In this document: positions 16,246 to 24,253 of the stretch, one piece after another | Layout of the letters: every line of letters starts with the position of its first letter | How positions within the stretch are numbered: the stretch's first letter is position 1 | Assembly: GCA_035717365.1 (NCBI GenBank) | Contig: DASTIS010000153.1 | Span: forward strand, 1-30,773 | Direction of reading: 5' to 3' | Source of the DNA: 66-474 sp035717365 | Lineage (GTDB): Bacteria; Pseudomonadota; Gammaproteobacteria; Xanthomonadales; Rhodanobacteraceae | DNA: 30,773 nucleotides | Translations under genes and position numbers: made by a program | Notes under the pieces: generated by a model | Seen by the model: the letters and a program-made list of their open reading frames with translations, nothing else | What the model was told of the DNA's origin: nothing | Databases searched by the model: none

Positions 16246-18255
16246 ATGTGTGGAATAGCCGGTTTCTGGGACGTTGCACACCGCCTTGGCGCGGAAAACG
16301 GCGCGATCGCGCTGCGCCGGATGACGCGCGCGATCCGCCACCGCGGGCCCGATGACGAGGGTTTCTTTCGGGATGCCGCGGCCGGCATTGCGCTGGGCCA
16401 CCGACGCCTTTCGGTCATCGATCTTTCGCCGGAAGGACACCAACCGATGGTGTCGGCCAGCGGCCGGTACGTCATGGTCTACAACGGCGAGGTCTACAAC
16501 CACCGGCCACTGCGGCGGGAACTCTCGCGGTTCGGTGCGGCGTTCCGCGGACATTCGGACACGGAGGTCATGCTCGCGGCGATCGAGCGCTGGGGACCCG
16601 ACGAGGCCTTGAAGCGTTTCATCGGCATGTTCGCGTTCGCGTTGTGGGACCGCCGCGAACGCTCGCTTTCGCTCGTGCGCGACCGTCTCGGCATCAAGCC
16701 GCTGTATTACGGGTGGGTCGGCCCGCTGTTCGTGTTCGCGTCGGAACTCAAGGCCGTGACGGCCGTTCCCGGTTTCGCCAACGCGATCAACCGCGATGCC
16801 CTGTGCCTGCTGTTGCGCCACAACTACATCACGGCGCCCCATTCCATTTACCGGGGCATTCGCAAGCTGGAGCCGGGAACGATCCTCACGCTCGGGACCG
16901 GTGACGTCGCGAAAGCGCCGGCGGACGATTCGCTCGTGGCCTCGCGGACACGCACATTCTGGTCCGCGCGCGAAGTCGCGGAAGCCGGCGCCGCCGAGCG
17001 CCTGCACCTCGGTGATGCCGAAGCGGTCGAGGAGCTCGATCGATTGCTGCGCGACGCCGTGGCGCTGCGGATGGAAGCGGACGTTCCGCTGGGTGCGTTC
17101 CTCTCGGGCGGGGTGGATTCCTCGCTGGTGGTCGCCTTGATGCAGGCGCAATCCGGGCGCCCGGTCCAGACCTTTTCCATCGGGTTCCGGGAAAAGTGCT
17201 ACGACGAAGCCGTGCACGCCAACGCGGTGGCCAGGCACCTGAAGACGGCGCACCACGAGTTGTACGTCACGGCACGCGATGCACTGGACGTGGTGCCGCG
17301 GCTGCCCGAAATCTTCGACGAGCCATTTTCCGATTCGTCGCAGATCCCGACCTTCCTGGTGTCGCAACTGGCACGCGGCAGCGTCACGGTGAGCCTTTCC
17401 GGCGATGGCGGCGACGAATTGTTCGGTGGCTATCGCCGCTATTTCGCCGCCCACAAAATCGAGCGCGGGCTGGGCTACCTGCCGGCCGGCATGCAGCGAC
17501 TGGTGGCGCGCTCGCTCTCGCGCCACGCCGGTTTCCACGAATCCGCGCTGGCGGGATTCAACGCCTGCCTGCCGGCGAGATTGAGGATGAAACGGCCGAA
17601 ATCGAAGGTGGCAGTCCTGGCCCGCATGCTCGAAGCCGGTTCGCAGGAAGAGCGCTATCGACTGCTGATGTCGCACACCCGCAATCCGGCCGCCGTGGTA
17701 TTGCATGCGATCGAACCGGTGGTCGCGGGCAATCCGGCGACGGACTCGAACGTGGGCTCGGGCATCGAGCGGATGATGTACAACGATCTGGTCACCTACC
17801 TCCCGGGTGACATCCTCACCAAGGTCGACCGCGCCAGCATGGCGGTGAGCCTGGAGGCGCGGGTGCCACTGCTGGATCACCGGGTTGCGGAATTCGCATG
17901 GCGCATGCCCGTCGGGCAGAAAGTCCGGCACGGGCAAGGCAAATGGCTGTTGCGGGAAGTCCTGTACCGGTACGTGCCGCGGCAACTGATGGACCGCCCC
18001 AAGCAGGGCTTCGGCGTCCCCATCGGCGAATGGTTGCGCGGACCGCTGCGCGATTGGGCGGAGGCACTGCTGGACGAACGACGGCTGCGGGAAGAAGGCT
18101 ATTTCGATCCCGGACCCGTGAGGCAACTTCTGGACGCCCACCTTGCGGGAACGACCAACGAAGGCGCCCGGCTGTGGGACGTGCTGATGTTCCAGGCCTG
18201 GCTGGCGGAAACCACGCGCGACCGTTTGCCAGTGCGCGACGAGGTCGTCGCATGA
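16246..18255 (+). CDS. asnB: Glutamine-hydrolysing asparagine synthetase-type amidotransferase
   Basis: 669 residues. The protein starts MCGIAGF: after Met removal Cys becomes the N-terminal nucleophile of the class II glutaminase domain, which fixes the start at 16246 (GAGG about 11 bases upstream). Glutaminase motifs RHRGPDDEG, GHRRLSVIDLS and YNGEVYNH follow. The synthetase domain has the ATP pyrophosphatase loop FLSGGVDSS (Ser287-Ser292) and GDGGDELFGGY. The family makes an amide from a carboxylate using ATP and glutamine. Free asparagine synthesis is possible, but AsnB-like proteins inside polysaccharide loci (for example WbpS type) are thought to amidate uronic-acid sugars, and its place mid-run suggests that here. 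It overlaps the next gene by ATGA. Confidence 0.9.
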   Translation: MCGIAGFWDVAHRLGAENGAIALRRMTRAIRHRGPDDEGFFRDAAAGIALGHRRLSVIDLSPEGHQPMVSASGRYVMVYNGEVYNHRPLRRELSRFGAAFRGHSDTEVMLAAIERWGPDEALKRFIGMFAFALWDRRERSLSLVRDRLGIKPLYYGWVGPLFVFASELKAVTAVPGFANAINRDALCLLLRHNYITAPHSIYRGIRKLEPGTILTLGTGDVAKAPADDSLVASRTRTFWSAREVAEAGAAERLHLGDAEAVEELDRLLRDAVALRMEADVPLGAFLSGGVDSSLVVALMQAQSGRPVQTFSIGFREKCYDEAVHANAVARHLKTAHHELYVTARDALDVVPRLPEIFDEPFSDSSQIPTFLVSQLARGSVTVSLSGDGGDELFGGYRRYFAAHKIERGLGYLPAGMQRLVARSLSRHAGFHESALAGFNACLPARLRMKRPKSKVAVLARMLEAGSQEERYRLLMSHTRNPAAVVLHAIEPVVAGNPATDSNVGSGIERMMYNDLVTYLPGDILTKVDRASMAVSLEARVPLLDHRVAEFAWRMPVGQKVRHGQGKWLLREVLYRYVPRQLMDRPKQGFGVPIGEWLRGPLRDWAEALLDERRLREEGYFDPGPVRQLLDAHLAGTTNEGARLWDVLMFQAWLAETTRDRLPVRDEVVA

Positions 18256-19151
18256 CGGGGCAGGCCGCGCTGCCGCGGGATGCGGACGAGCCGCGAGCGA
18301 GGCGCGCGGGTTGGATCGCCGCGCTCGCGTTCGCGCCACGCAAGGAATCCTGGGTGGCCTCGTCGGAGGACAATTTCTACAAGATCTTCCGCAACAGCGA
18401 CGACCCGGCGCGCGACTGGCTGGACCCCGCGTGCATCGAACAGGCCCGCCGCGAATATGCCGACATGCAGCTTTTGCACCGCTTCAGCGGGCGCGTCTGC
18501 CGCCCGTTGCGGGTGGACCACGCCTGCGTCGTGTATCCCCACTTGTCGGGCCCCGACTTGCGCGTGACGTTGCGACGGCGCGGCGGCGCGCAAGGTGCCA
18601 CGGCCCTGCGCGACGCCATGTCGTTGCTGGCCCGGTTGCACGCCGCAGGCGATGCCGCGTTGCATTATCCGCTCAAGGATTACCTCGTCCACAACCATCT
18701 CCGCCCCGATGCGAACGTGCTCCGGCGCATCGCCGAGCGCGAGCGCACGCTCTGCATCGAGGGCTTCGAAGTCCGCAATTTCAGATACGACCGCGATCGC
18801 AACGCATGGTTGTTTTTCGATCCGCAAGTTGTTCATCGCGGCGTACCGGAAAACGATCTTGCACGCTTCCTCGTTTCACTGCTGATGGTTAACTGGGGTA
18901 AAGGCGGATCGCCGAAAATATGGACCGGCTTCGAATCCCGTGACCTGGTGTCATCCTACGAACATGCCGCATCGCGGCCGGTCGACAAGATATTGCTCAA
19001 TTATTTTCTGCACGAAACGATCGCGATGAGGCGGCATTTTGCTGAACGGGCCTTGCGGGCGCTGCACGGCGTACCGCGGCTCCTGGGTCGACCGTACCTG
19101 GCTGCCTATTTCCTGCAACTCGAGAAATGGGTGACAAGCCATGGGTTTTGA
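18252..19151 (+). CDS. Kinase-fold-like protein with atypical catalytic loop
   Basis: 299 residues, start ATG 18252 overlapping the asnB stop. The arrangement resembles small protein-kinase-like or LPS-kinase-like folds. A Lys in NFYKIFRN fits the strand-3 ATP-binding lysine, and a Glu in ARREYADMQLLHRF fits helix C. A hinge-like VVYPHLSGPDLR, helix LARLHAAG and a FDPQVVHRG segment (in place of DFG) follow. The catalytic loop reads IEGFEVRNFRYD: the Asn is there, but the Asp usually five residues before it is Gly, with Glu one further on. So it may be a pseudokinase, or use another residue. No signal peptide or membrane helix. It might phosphorylate a sugar or lipid carrier, or act as a regulator. 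The fold is inferred from pattern only. Confidence 0.5.
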   Translation: MTGQAALPRDADEPRARRAGWIAALAFAPRKESWVASSEDNFYKIFRNSDDPARDWLDPACIEQARREYADMQLLHRFSGRVCRPLRVDHACVVYPHLSGPDLRVTLRRRGGAQGATALRDAMSLLARLHAAGDAALHYPLKDYLVHNHLRPDANVLRRIAERERTLCIEGFEVRNFRYDRDRNAWLFFDPQVVHRGVPENDLARFLVSLLMVNWGKGGSPKIWTGFESRDLVSSYEHAASRPVDKILLNYFLHETIAMRRHFAERALRALHGVPRLLGRPYLAAYFLQLEKWVTSHGF

Positions 19152-19875
19152 CTACGAGCGCGACACCCGGGGGTTTTATCAGGACGAGGCCACGGCGCAG
19201 CGCTATCACGACATGTACGCGTCGCCGCGCGGCTGGCGCGATCTTCCCTCGCGGGTCGTGGCGAACCGTGAACGGCGCGTGGTGCGATCCGCGCTGGCGC
19301 GAATTCCGCACCGCAGCGCGCTCGATATCCCCGCCGGCACGGGCAAGCTTGCCGGCGTGTTCGCGTCGCTGGGGACGCGTGTGGTGGCCTCCGACGTCTC
19401 GCCGAGCATGCTGAAGCGGGCCGAGGCCGAGTTCTCGAAGGCAGGCCACGGGCACGTCACCTTCCAGGTCGCCGATGCGGCGGAGCTCGATGATTTCCAA
19501 GATGGCGCCTTTGACGTCGTGGTGTGCCTGCGCCTGATGCACCGCGTGCCTTCCGCGTTGCGCATGCGCATGTTGCGGCAATTCGCGCGCATCGCGCCCC
19601 ACGCCATCGTTTCCTTCGGAATCGAAAACGGTTTCCACGGCATGCGGCGGTCATTGAGGGCTGCGATCTTTGGTGGTCGAAGGGATGCATTGTGTTTTTG
19701 CAGCCTGGCGCAAGCTCGCGCGGAACTCGAACCCCTGTTCGACGTCGTGGCCAGGAACTGGATCGCCCCCGCGCTTTCGCAGGAGATGATCTTCCTGCTC
19801 AAGTCGAAACTGCGGCCCGCAGGACCCATCGACGAGCTGCATCCTGCAGCGGCCGGACTACCGGCTGCTTCCTGA
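19141..19875 (+). CDS. SAM-dependent class I methyltransferase (second)
   Basis: 244 residues. Motif I is ALDIPAGTGKLAG (residues about 60-72), the acidic SAM-binding residue is in VVASDVSPSML, and FDVVVCLRLMHRVP is the motif IV region, all in Methyltransf_11/25 order. The start at 19141 lies inside the end of the kinase-like gene (11-base overlap), so the two are coupled. No signal peptide. The C-terminal part (LSQEMIFLLKSKLR) is a usual strand ending. A sugar or a lipid-linked acceptor is likely from the context, but other small-molecule acceptors cannot be excluded. Together with the gene at 10482 this gives two unrelated-looking methyltransferases in one EPS run. Confidence 0.82.
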   Translation: MGFDYERDTRGFYQDEATAQRYHDMYASPRGWRDLPSRVVANRERRVVRSALARIPHRSALDIPAGTGKLAGVFASLGTRVVASDVSPSMLKRAEAEFSKAGHGHVTFQVADAAELDDFQDGAFDVVVCLRLMHRVPSALRMRMLRQFARIAPHAIVSFGIENGFHGMRRSLRAAIFGGRRDALCFCSLAQARAELEPLFDVVARNWIAPALSQEMIFLLKSKLRPAGPIDELHPAAAGLPAAS

Positions 19876-19882
19876 AGACTCC

Positions 19883-19912
19883 GCCCGCGCACACAAACCG
19901 CCGTGCGCGGGC
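19883..19912. promoter_or_regulatory. Ten-base-pair GC-rich hairpin between EPS genes
   Basis: GCCCGCGCAC (19883-19892) and GTGCGCGGGC (19903-19912) are perfect complements around a 10-base loop. It sits in the 73-base gap between the second methyltransferase and the secreted GH18-like gene. No T-tract follows, so it is a poor intrinsic terminator; it may slow RNA decay or partly uncouple the downstream genes. Confidence 0.5.
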
Positions 19913-19948
19913 CCCGATCCGTCGACGCCGACGGGAGGAGCGCACGAC

Positions 19949-21064
19949 ATGGACAACCCCACGCACCGATCGATGCTGGCCCGGATGGCCCTTTGCGTTC
20001 TGCTGGCAGGCGCCTGGTACCCGGCTTTCGGCGCCCAATGCCCGAAGCTGTTGATGTTCGACGGCGTCGATCTCCGCACCCAGACCAACGCCGAACAGGC
20101 TGCCTATTGGGGCAAGACCGTCGGCGTGCAGGGCTTCTTCCTGAACAACGTCATGGCGCACTGGCGGGTCGACGTCGGCACCGATCCCGACAGCGAGTTG
20201 TGGCAAAAGGCGCGCCGGTTCCAATCCATCTACTCGAAATACGGGGTCACGGACAACTTCATCAAGGTCGCCCTTTACAAGGCCCATGACTGGCACGACA
20301 AGCGTGAAAACGAAGCGGTGGTGAAGCGCTTCGCGCATGCCGCCGAGCTGGCCCGCCACGCCGGGTTCAAGGGCATGGCACTGGACCTCGAGCCGTACAA
20401 GCCGACCTGGGGTGGCCCCGCCGGGGAGCCTGAACTGGCGTCGACCGTCGAACAGGAAGGGCGCGCGATCGGCCAGGCCATGCACAAGGCCTACCCCGGC
20501 ATGACGCTGATCGTGCTTCCGGACGTGCTGGCACAGACCCATCGGTACGACACGCTGGTACAACGATTCAAGTCGCAGGTGCACGGCATGAAATCGGGCA
20601 AGCCGCCGCGCTACGACGCCTACGAATTGTCGGTGCCGTTCGTGCGCGGCCTGCTGTCGGTGCCCTGGAAGCACGTCGTGATCGCGATGGAACAAACCTA
20701 CAGCAGGAATGCCGAAGGCATGGGGCCCTCGGCGCAGCGTTCACGCGACAGTTACGAAAAACTGATGGGGCGCAGCGCGGAGGCGATGAACCTCAGCGCG
20801 TCCCCGGGACTGTGGACGCTTGGTCCGACCCAGCGGGACAAGTCCGCCCGCGAGACCCCGGCGCGGTTCAAGCAGCGCCTCGAAGCTGCGTACGCCGCGT
20901 CGAAACGATACGTCTGGATCTACGGGAAGGGCAGCGCGTGGCAAACCGACGGCCCGTACGCACCCGGCCCGGTCAATGCGGACTTCGACCAGTACCTGGA
21001 CGTGATTCACCAGGTGCGGGCGAGCTGCAGCAACGCACACGCTGCACCGAACGATCGGCGTTGA
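19949..21064 (+). CDS. Secreted GH18-like TIM-barrel protein, possible EPS hydrolase
   Basis: 371 residues. The start at 19949 has a strong GGGAGGAG site 11 bases upstream. An N-terminal signal peptide (hydrophobic core MALCVLLAGAW, cleavage near FGA-Q at residue 29) predicts export. The segment GFKGMALDLEPY fits the strand-4 signature of GH18-like barrels (the DxE part of DGxDxDxE), with Asp146 and Glu148 as likely catalytic residues; SVPFVRG, VIAMEQTY and YVWIYGKGSAWQ could be later barrel strands. No exact family could be named. The position in the EPS run suggests a periplasmic or extracellular glycoside hydrolase that trims or frees the polymer, rather than a scavenging enzyme. A non-catalytic polysaccharide-binding barrel is the alternative. 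Confidence 0.65.
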   Translation: MDNPTHRSMLARMALCVLLAGAWYPAFGAQCPKLLMFDGVDLRTQTNAEQAAYWGKTVGVQGFFLNNVMAHWRVDVGTDPDSELWQKARRFQSIYSKYGVTDNFIKVALYKAHDWHDKRENEAVVKRFAHAAELARHAGFKGMALDLEPYKPTWGGPAGEPELASTVEQEGRAIGQAMHKAYPGMTLIVLPDVLAQTHRYDTLVQRFKSQVHGMKSGKPPRYDAYELSVPFVRGLLSVPWKHVVIAMEQTYSRNAEGMGPSAQRSRDSYEKLMGRSAEAMNLSASPGLWTLGPTQRDKSARETPARFKQRLEAAYAASKRYVWIYGKGSAWQTDGPYAPGPVNADFDQYLDVIHQVRASCSNAHAAPNDRR

Positions 21065-21087
21065 TTCGGCGCCCTAGGAGCCGCGGC

Positions 21088-22245
21088 ATGTCGAAGATCA
21101 TCCTGTTCGCCAACACCGACTGGTACCTCTACAACTTCCGGCGCTCGCTGGCGTTGGCGGCGCAGGCTGCGGGCCACGAGGTGTTGCTGGTTTCGCCGCC
21201 CGGCGAGTACGGCGCGCGGTTGCGCAAACTGGGGCTGCGCTGGACGCCGTTGACGGGGATGGATCGCCGCAGCCTCAACCCGCTGCGCGAGATCCGGGTG
21301 CTGGCGGAACTGGTAGCTCTGTTCAAGCACGAACGCCCCGCGATGGTGCACAACTTCACCATCAAGTGCGCGGTCTACGGATCGCTCGCCGCGATGCTGG
21401 CCGGTGTCCCCGCGCGGATCAATGCCGTGGCGGGGTTGGGGTACGTGTTCGCCAGTGACGATCGACGCGCGCGGCTGTTGCGTCCGCTGGTGCGATTGCT
21501 GCTGCGGGTCGCGCTGCGCGGGAGGCGTTCGCGGTTGATCCTGCAAAACAACGACGATGCAGGGGTGTTCATGCGGCATGGCTTGATCGAGAACGGTCAC
21601 GTGCTCGTGATCCCCGGTTCCGGTGTGGATTGCACGCGCTTCGTGCCGCCGTCCAGGCCAATCAACGATCCGCCCCGCGTGCTGCTGGCGGCGAGATTGC
21701 TGTGGGAAAAAGGGCTGGCGGAATACGTGCAGGTGGCGCGCGCGCTGCGTGCACGCGGAAGGAAGGTCCGGTTCGTCCTCGCGGGTGCTTCCGATCCGGG
21801 CAACCCCGCGGCGGTGCCCGAAGCAACCGTGCGCGGCTGGGTCGACGAAGGTATCGTCGAATGGACCGGCCATGTCGAAGACATGCCGGCGTTGCTCGCA
21901 TCGGCCGACATCGTGGTCCTGCCGAGCTACTACCGCGAGGGGCTGCCGAAATCGTTGATCGAAGCGGCCGCCTGCGCGATTCCGCTGATCACTACGGACA
22001 TGCCGGGTTGCCGGGACGTGGTGACCGACGGGAAGGACGGATTGCTGTTGCCGCCGCGGGATGCCGGGGCCCTGCTCGCGGCGGTGGTGCGGTTGCTGGA
22101 CACGCCGGCGCTGGCCAGGAGACTGGGGCTGGCGGCGCACGCCAAGGCGCTGGCCCGGTTCGACGAACGCATCGTCATCCGGCGCACGCTGGAGACCTGG
22201 GACGAAGTCCTGGGCCATTCGGGCGCGGTCCCGGCCACCCCCTGA
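21088..22245 (+). CDS. Glycosyltransferase, GT4 family (fourth of four), PglA/TuaC-like layout
   Basis: 385 residues, start ATG 21088 with AGGAG 9 bases upstream. It has a different N-terminus from the other three: MSKIILFANTDWYLYNFRRSL, then VLLVSPPGEYGARLRKLG and MVHNFTIKCAVYGSLAA, which is the layout of GT4 enzymes with a Glyco_trans_4_2 type N-domain such as PglA. The donor domain carries VVIPGSGVDCTRF-like, ARLLWEKGLAEYVQVA and EX7E motif YREGLPKSLIEAA (Glu284 and Glu292). Such enzymes often add the second sugar, a HexNAc, to an undecaprenyl-PP-sugar, which would fit with the WecA-type gene facing it 23 bases away. That role is inference. Confidence 0.87.
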   Translation: MSKIILFANTDWYLYNFRRSLALAAQAAGHEVLLVSPPGEYGARLRKLGLRWTPLTGMDRRSLNPLREIRVLAELVALFKHERPAMVHNFTIKCAVYGSLAAMLAGVPARINAVAGLGYVFASDDRRARLLRPLVRLLLRVALRGRRSRLILQNNDDAGVFMRHGLIENGHVLVIPGSGVDCTRFVPPSRPINDPPRVLLAARLLWEKGLAEYVQVARALRARGRKVRFVLAGASDPGNPAAVPEATVRGWVDEGIVEWTGHVEDMPALLASADIVVLPSYYREGLPKSLIEAAACAIPLITTDMPGCRDVVTDGKDGLLLPPRDAGALLAAVVRLLDTPALARRLGLAAHAKALARFDERIVIRRTLETWDEVLGHSGAVPATP

Positions 22246-22268
22246 ACGCGGCGCGCGATGCGCCCGAT

Positions 22269-23363
22269 TCAGGAATCCATCTTCCTCGAAGCAGGCCTCG
22301 CGGCGATGGCCGGTATGCCCTGCCGCGCCGCTTGCCTGCGCTCCAGTCGGTTGGTGAAGACCCCGTACAGGATCAGCACAACGATGAAGGCGACAAGATT
22401 CGCGATCGCTCCCAGCTGCGCGTGGATGACCGCGCCAACGAAAGGCAGCACCGCGGCGAACACGACGAGGTAAACCAGTGTCCGGCGCGGACCCAGCCCC
22501 GCGTTCATCAGCAGATGATGGATATGCGTGCGATCCGGCGTGAACGGCGACACGCCGCGCTTCAGGCGGCGAAAGATCACCGCGAGCGTATCCATGACGG
22601 GAAGCGCGACACACCAAAGCACCAGGCCGGGCGAAATATGGCGCGGCGTACTCTGGCTCAGTGTGATCAACGTCCAGGCGATGACGTAACCCAGCACCAC
22701 GCTGCCGGAGTCGCCCAGAAACACCTTGGCCTTGCGTCCCAGCAAGCCGAGGTTGGACAGGAGATAGGGATACAGCGCTGCCGCGAGCAACAGCACGATG
22801 ACGGTCGGCGGGGCTGGCATCCGCGAAGGGATGAGCAGCGCAATGGCGCCGGTGCTGACCAGCGCCAGGCAACCGGCCAACCCGTCGATGCCGTCCATCA
22901 GGTTGAACGCGTTGATCAACCCGATCACGGCGAGGATCGTGAACGGAATCCCCAGCCATCCGAGCGTCAGTTCGTGTCCATGCAGGATGCCGAGCGAATG
23001 CACGTACACGCCCGTCGTTGAAATCACGATCAGGATCGCAAGAACCTGTACGACCACCCGCACGCTCACGCGCAGGCCGTAACGATCATCCAGTGCACCG
23101 AGCGCGACCAGCGCGCACGCCGTGGCCAGCACGACATCGTCGAATCGTTGCATCCGGCCGAGCCACAACCATCCGGCCAGCATGCCCGCGAAAATCGACA
23201 AGCCTCCCACCAGGGGCGTCGCAAACGCATGCCGTTTGCGGGCATCCGGATAATCGAGCAGACCGGCCGGCCTGCTGATGGGAACCAACACGCACAAGCC
23301 AAGTGCCGACGCACCGACCGACACCAGGCATGCCGACAACACCGTATGCGCCGTGGAAATCAT
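22269..23363 (-). CDS. wecA: WecA-type undecaprenyl-phosphate sugar-1-phosphate transferase
   Basis: 364 residues, close to the usual WecA length of about 367. The enzyme links a HexNAc-1-phosphate (GlcNAc in WecA) to undecaprenyl phosphate, the first step of repeat-unit building. Family motifs in order: PDARKRH with TPLVGGLSIF, the Asp pair in GALDDRYGLR, NAFNLMDGIDGLAG, KVFLGDSGSVVLGY, and the late cytoplasmic loop DRTHIHHLLMNAGL. About eleven hydrophobic helices. ATG 23363 is preferred; a TTG at 23393 is in frame but adds residues with no similarity. The gene is convergent with the fourth GT4 gene and has its own upstream region, so it is regulated apart from the main run. Sugar specificity could be other than GlcNAc. 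Confidence 0.9.
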   Translation of the reverse strand: MISTAHTVLSACLVSVGASALGLCVLVPISRPAGLLDYPDARKRHAFATPLVGGLSIFAGMLAGWLWLGRMQRFDDVVLATACALVALGALDDRYGLRVSVRVVVQVLAILIVISTTGVYVHSLGILHGHELTLGWLGIPFTILAVIGLINAFNLMDGIDGLAGCLALVSTGAIALLIPSRMPAPPTVIVLLLAAALYPYLLSNLGLLGRKAKVFLGDSGSVVLGYVIAWTLITLSQSTPRHISPGLVLWCVALPVMDTLAVIFRRLKRGVSPFTPDRTHIHHLLMNAGLGPRRTLVYLVVFAAVLPFVGAVIHAQLGAIANLVAFIVVLILYGVFTNRLERRQAARQGIPAIAARPASRKMDS

Positions 23364-23797
23364 CCGTGGGGGACTCTCGCTTGCTGGAATCAAAGTGTCT
23401 CAACACGCGAAAAACATGCGCTGAATATTCCGAGTCGATTCCCATTTGAATTCACCAATGAACATGAATGTGTTTACGTATTTGAATCATTGGTGAATCG
23501 TTGCAATTCATTTTGGCGGGTCCGCATCGCATGTCGGCGAATGATCGATCGACTGCGGGCGGCGTGCGCACGTTTGAAGTCTGTCGCGGATCTTTCGCCA
23601 CACGTCGCCAGAACGACCTTCGACGAAGCAAGCGCATGCGTGACGGTTACTGCGCGACAGCCCGGCCGCCGGCAGGGCATGAATATTGCTTGTATCCTAC
23701 GCATGCAGGGAAAGATGGTCGCGTGGGGAAACTCCTGGTTGCTCGTCCGGCCTGCCCTTTCCCCGCGGGAAATGCCCCGCCGCGAGAGAGCCACACC
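23364..23797. promoter_or_regulatory. Intergenic region with an A+T-rich upstream zone for the wecA-type gene
   Basis: 434 bases without a supportable gene. The part from about 23400 to 23515 is visibly A+T-richer than the rest of the window and carries a long inverted repeat (listed separately). A TATCCT at 23693-23698 may be a -10 element for the small gene to the right, but no fitting -35 was found. Confidence 0.5.
23450..23498. repeat. Perfect 12-base inverted repeat upstream of wecA
   Basis: ATTCACCAATGA (23450-23461) and TCATTGGTGAAT (23487-23498) are exact reverse complements, 25 bases apart. They lie 87-135 bases upstream of the WecA-type start, in an unusually A+T-rich stretch. Both arms are next to TTTGAAT or GAATC sequence. 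It may bind a dimeric or looping regulator, or form a hairpin in a leader RNA. No T-tract follows. Confidence 0.55.
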
Positions 23798-24061
23798 GTG
23801 ACGACGACTGACATCGGCATCCTGCTCATCGTCCAGTGCATCCTGCTGTGGGCGATCATGGCGGCGCTGCACCGGCATACCGTGCAACTCCAGGCCCTGA
23901 AAGCGCAAATGGAAGCACTGCGGAAGATGCAGCATCGCGAACGCGACCCCGCCGCGGAGAGCCCGGCCGCGACCACCCGGCGCGACAACGTCGATGAACT
24001 GAGCGTCGACGCATCCGGCGAACAGGCAACGCGCCCGACGCAACCGACGTTTCGGGAGTAA
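23798..24061 (+). CDS. Small membrane protein with one helix and a coiled-coil-like stretch
   Basis: 87 residues from a GTG at 23798 (GAGAG about 9 bases upstream). Residues 6-24 are a clear hydrophobic helix (IGILLIVQCILLWAIMAAL), followed by a heptad-like basic stretch (HTVQLQALKAQMEALRKM) and a charged, disordered-looking tail. This layout is common among uncharacterised small inner-membrane proteins of proteobacteria. No family is recognised and no function is proposed. An open frame runs upstream, but it has no membrane-type sequence and no good start. The neighbours do not point to a pathway. Confidence 0.55.
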   Translation: MTTTDIGILLIVQCILLWAIMAALHRHTVQLQALKAQMEALRKMQHRERDPAAESPAATTRRDNVDELSVDASGEQATRPTQPTFRE

Positions 24062-24253
24062 GGTTGCGTCGGTCGGCGTCGGTGCGGCGCAGCGCCGTGC
24101 GGCCGGTGCCCGCTTGCCAAAATCCCGGGTGCCGATCTCTCGCCACCTTGACGGTTTTCACCACCGCACGCGATGCGTAGGCCAAAGCTCCCCCGCGCCC
24201 GCGGGCGACCGCATCGCGCACATCCTCGTGCAGGACCCATGCGACCCGTCTGC

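Noticed and set aside
16094..16258. A 54-codon frame bridging the third GT4 gene and asnB
   Set aside because: No ribosome site, no motif, and it overlaps both neighbours; a chance frame is enough to explain it.
16174..18339. A 721-codon open frame on the minus strand, antisense to asnB
   Set aside because: Same antisense effect; the plus strand has all AsnB motifs.
24062..24253. 192-base gap between the small membrane protein and the radical SAM gene
   Set aside because: Searched for a terminator, small ORF or RNA gene; nothing stands out.
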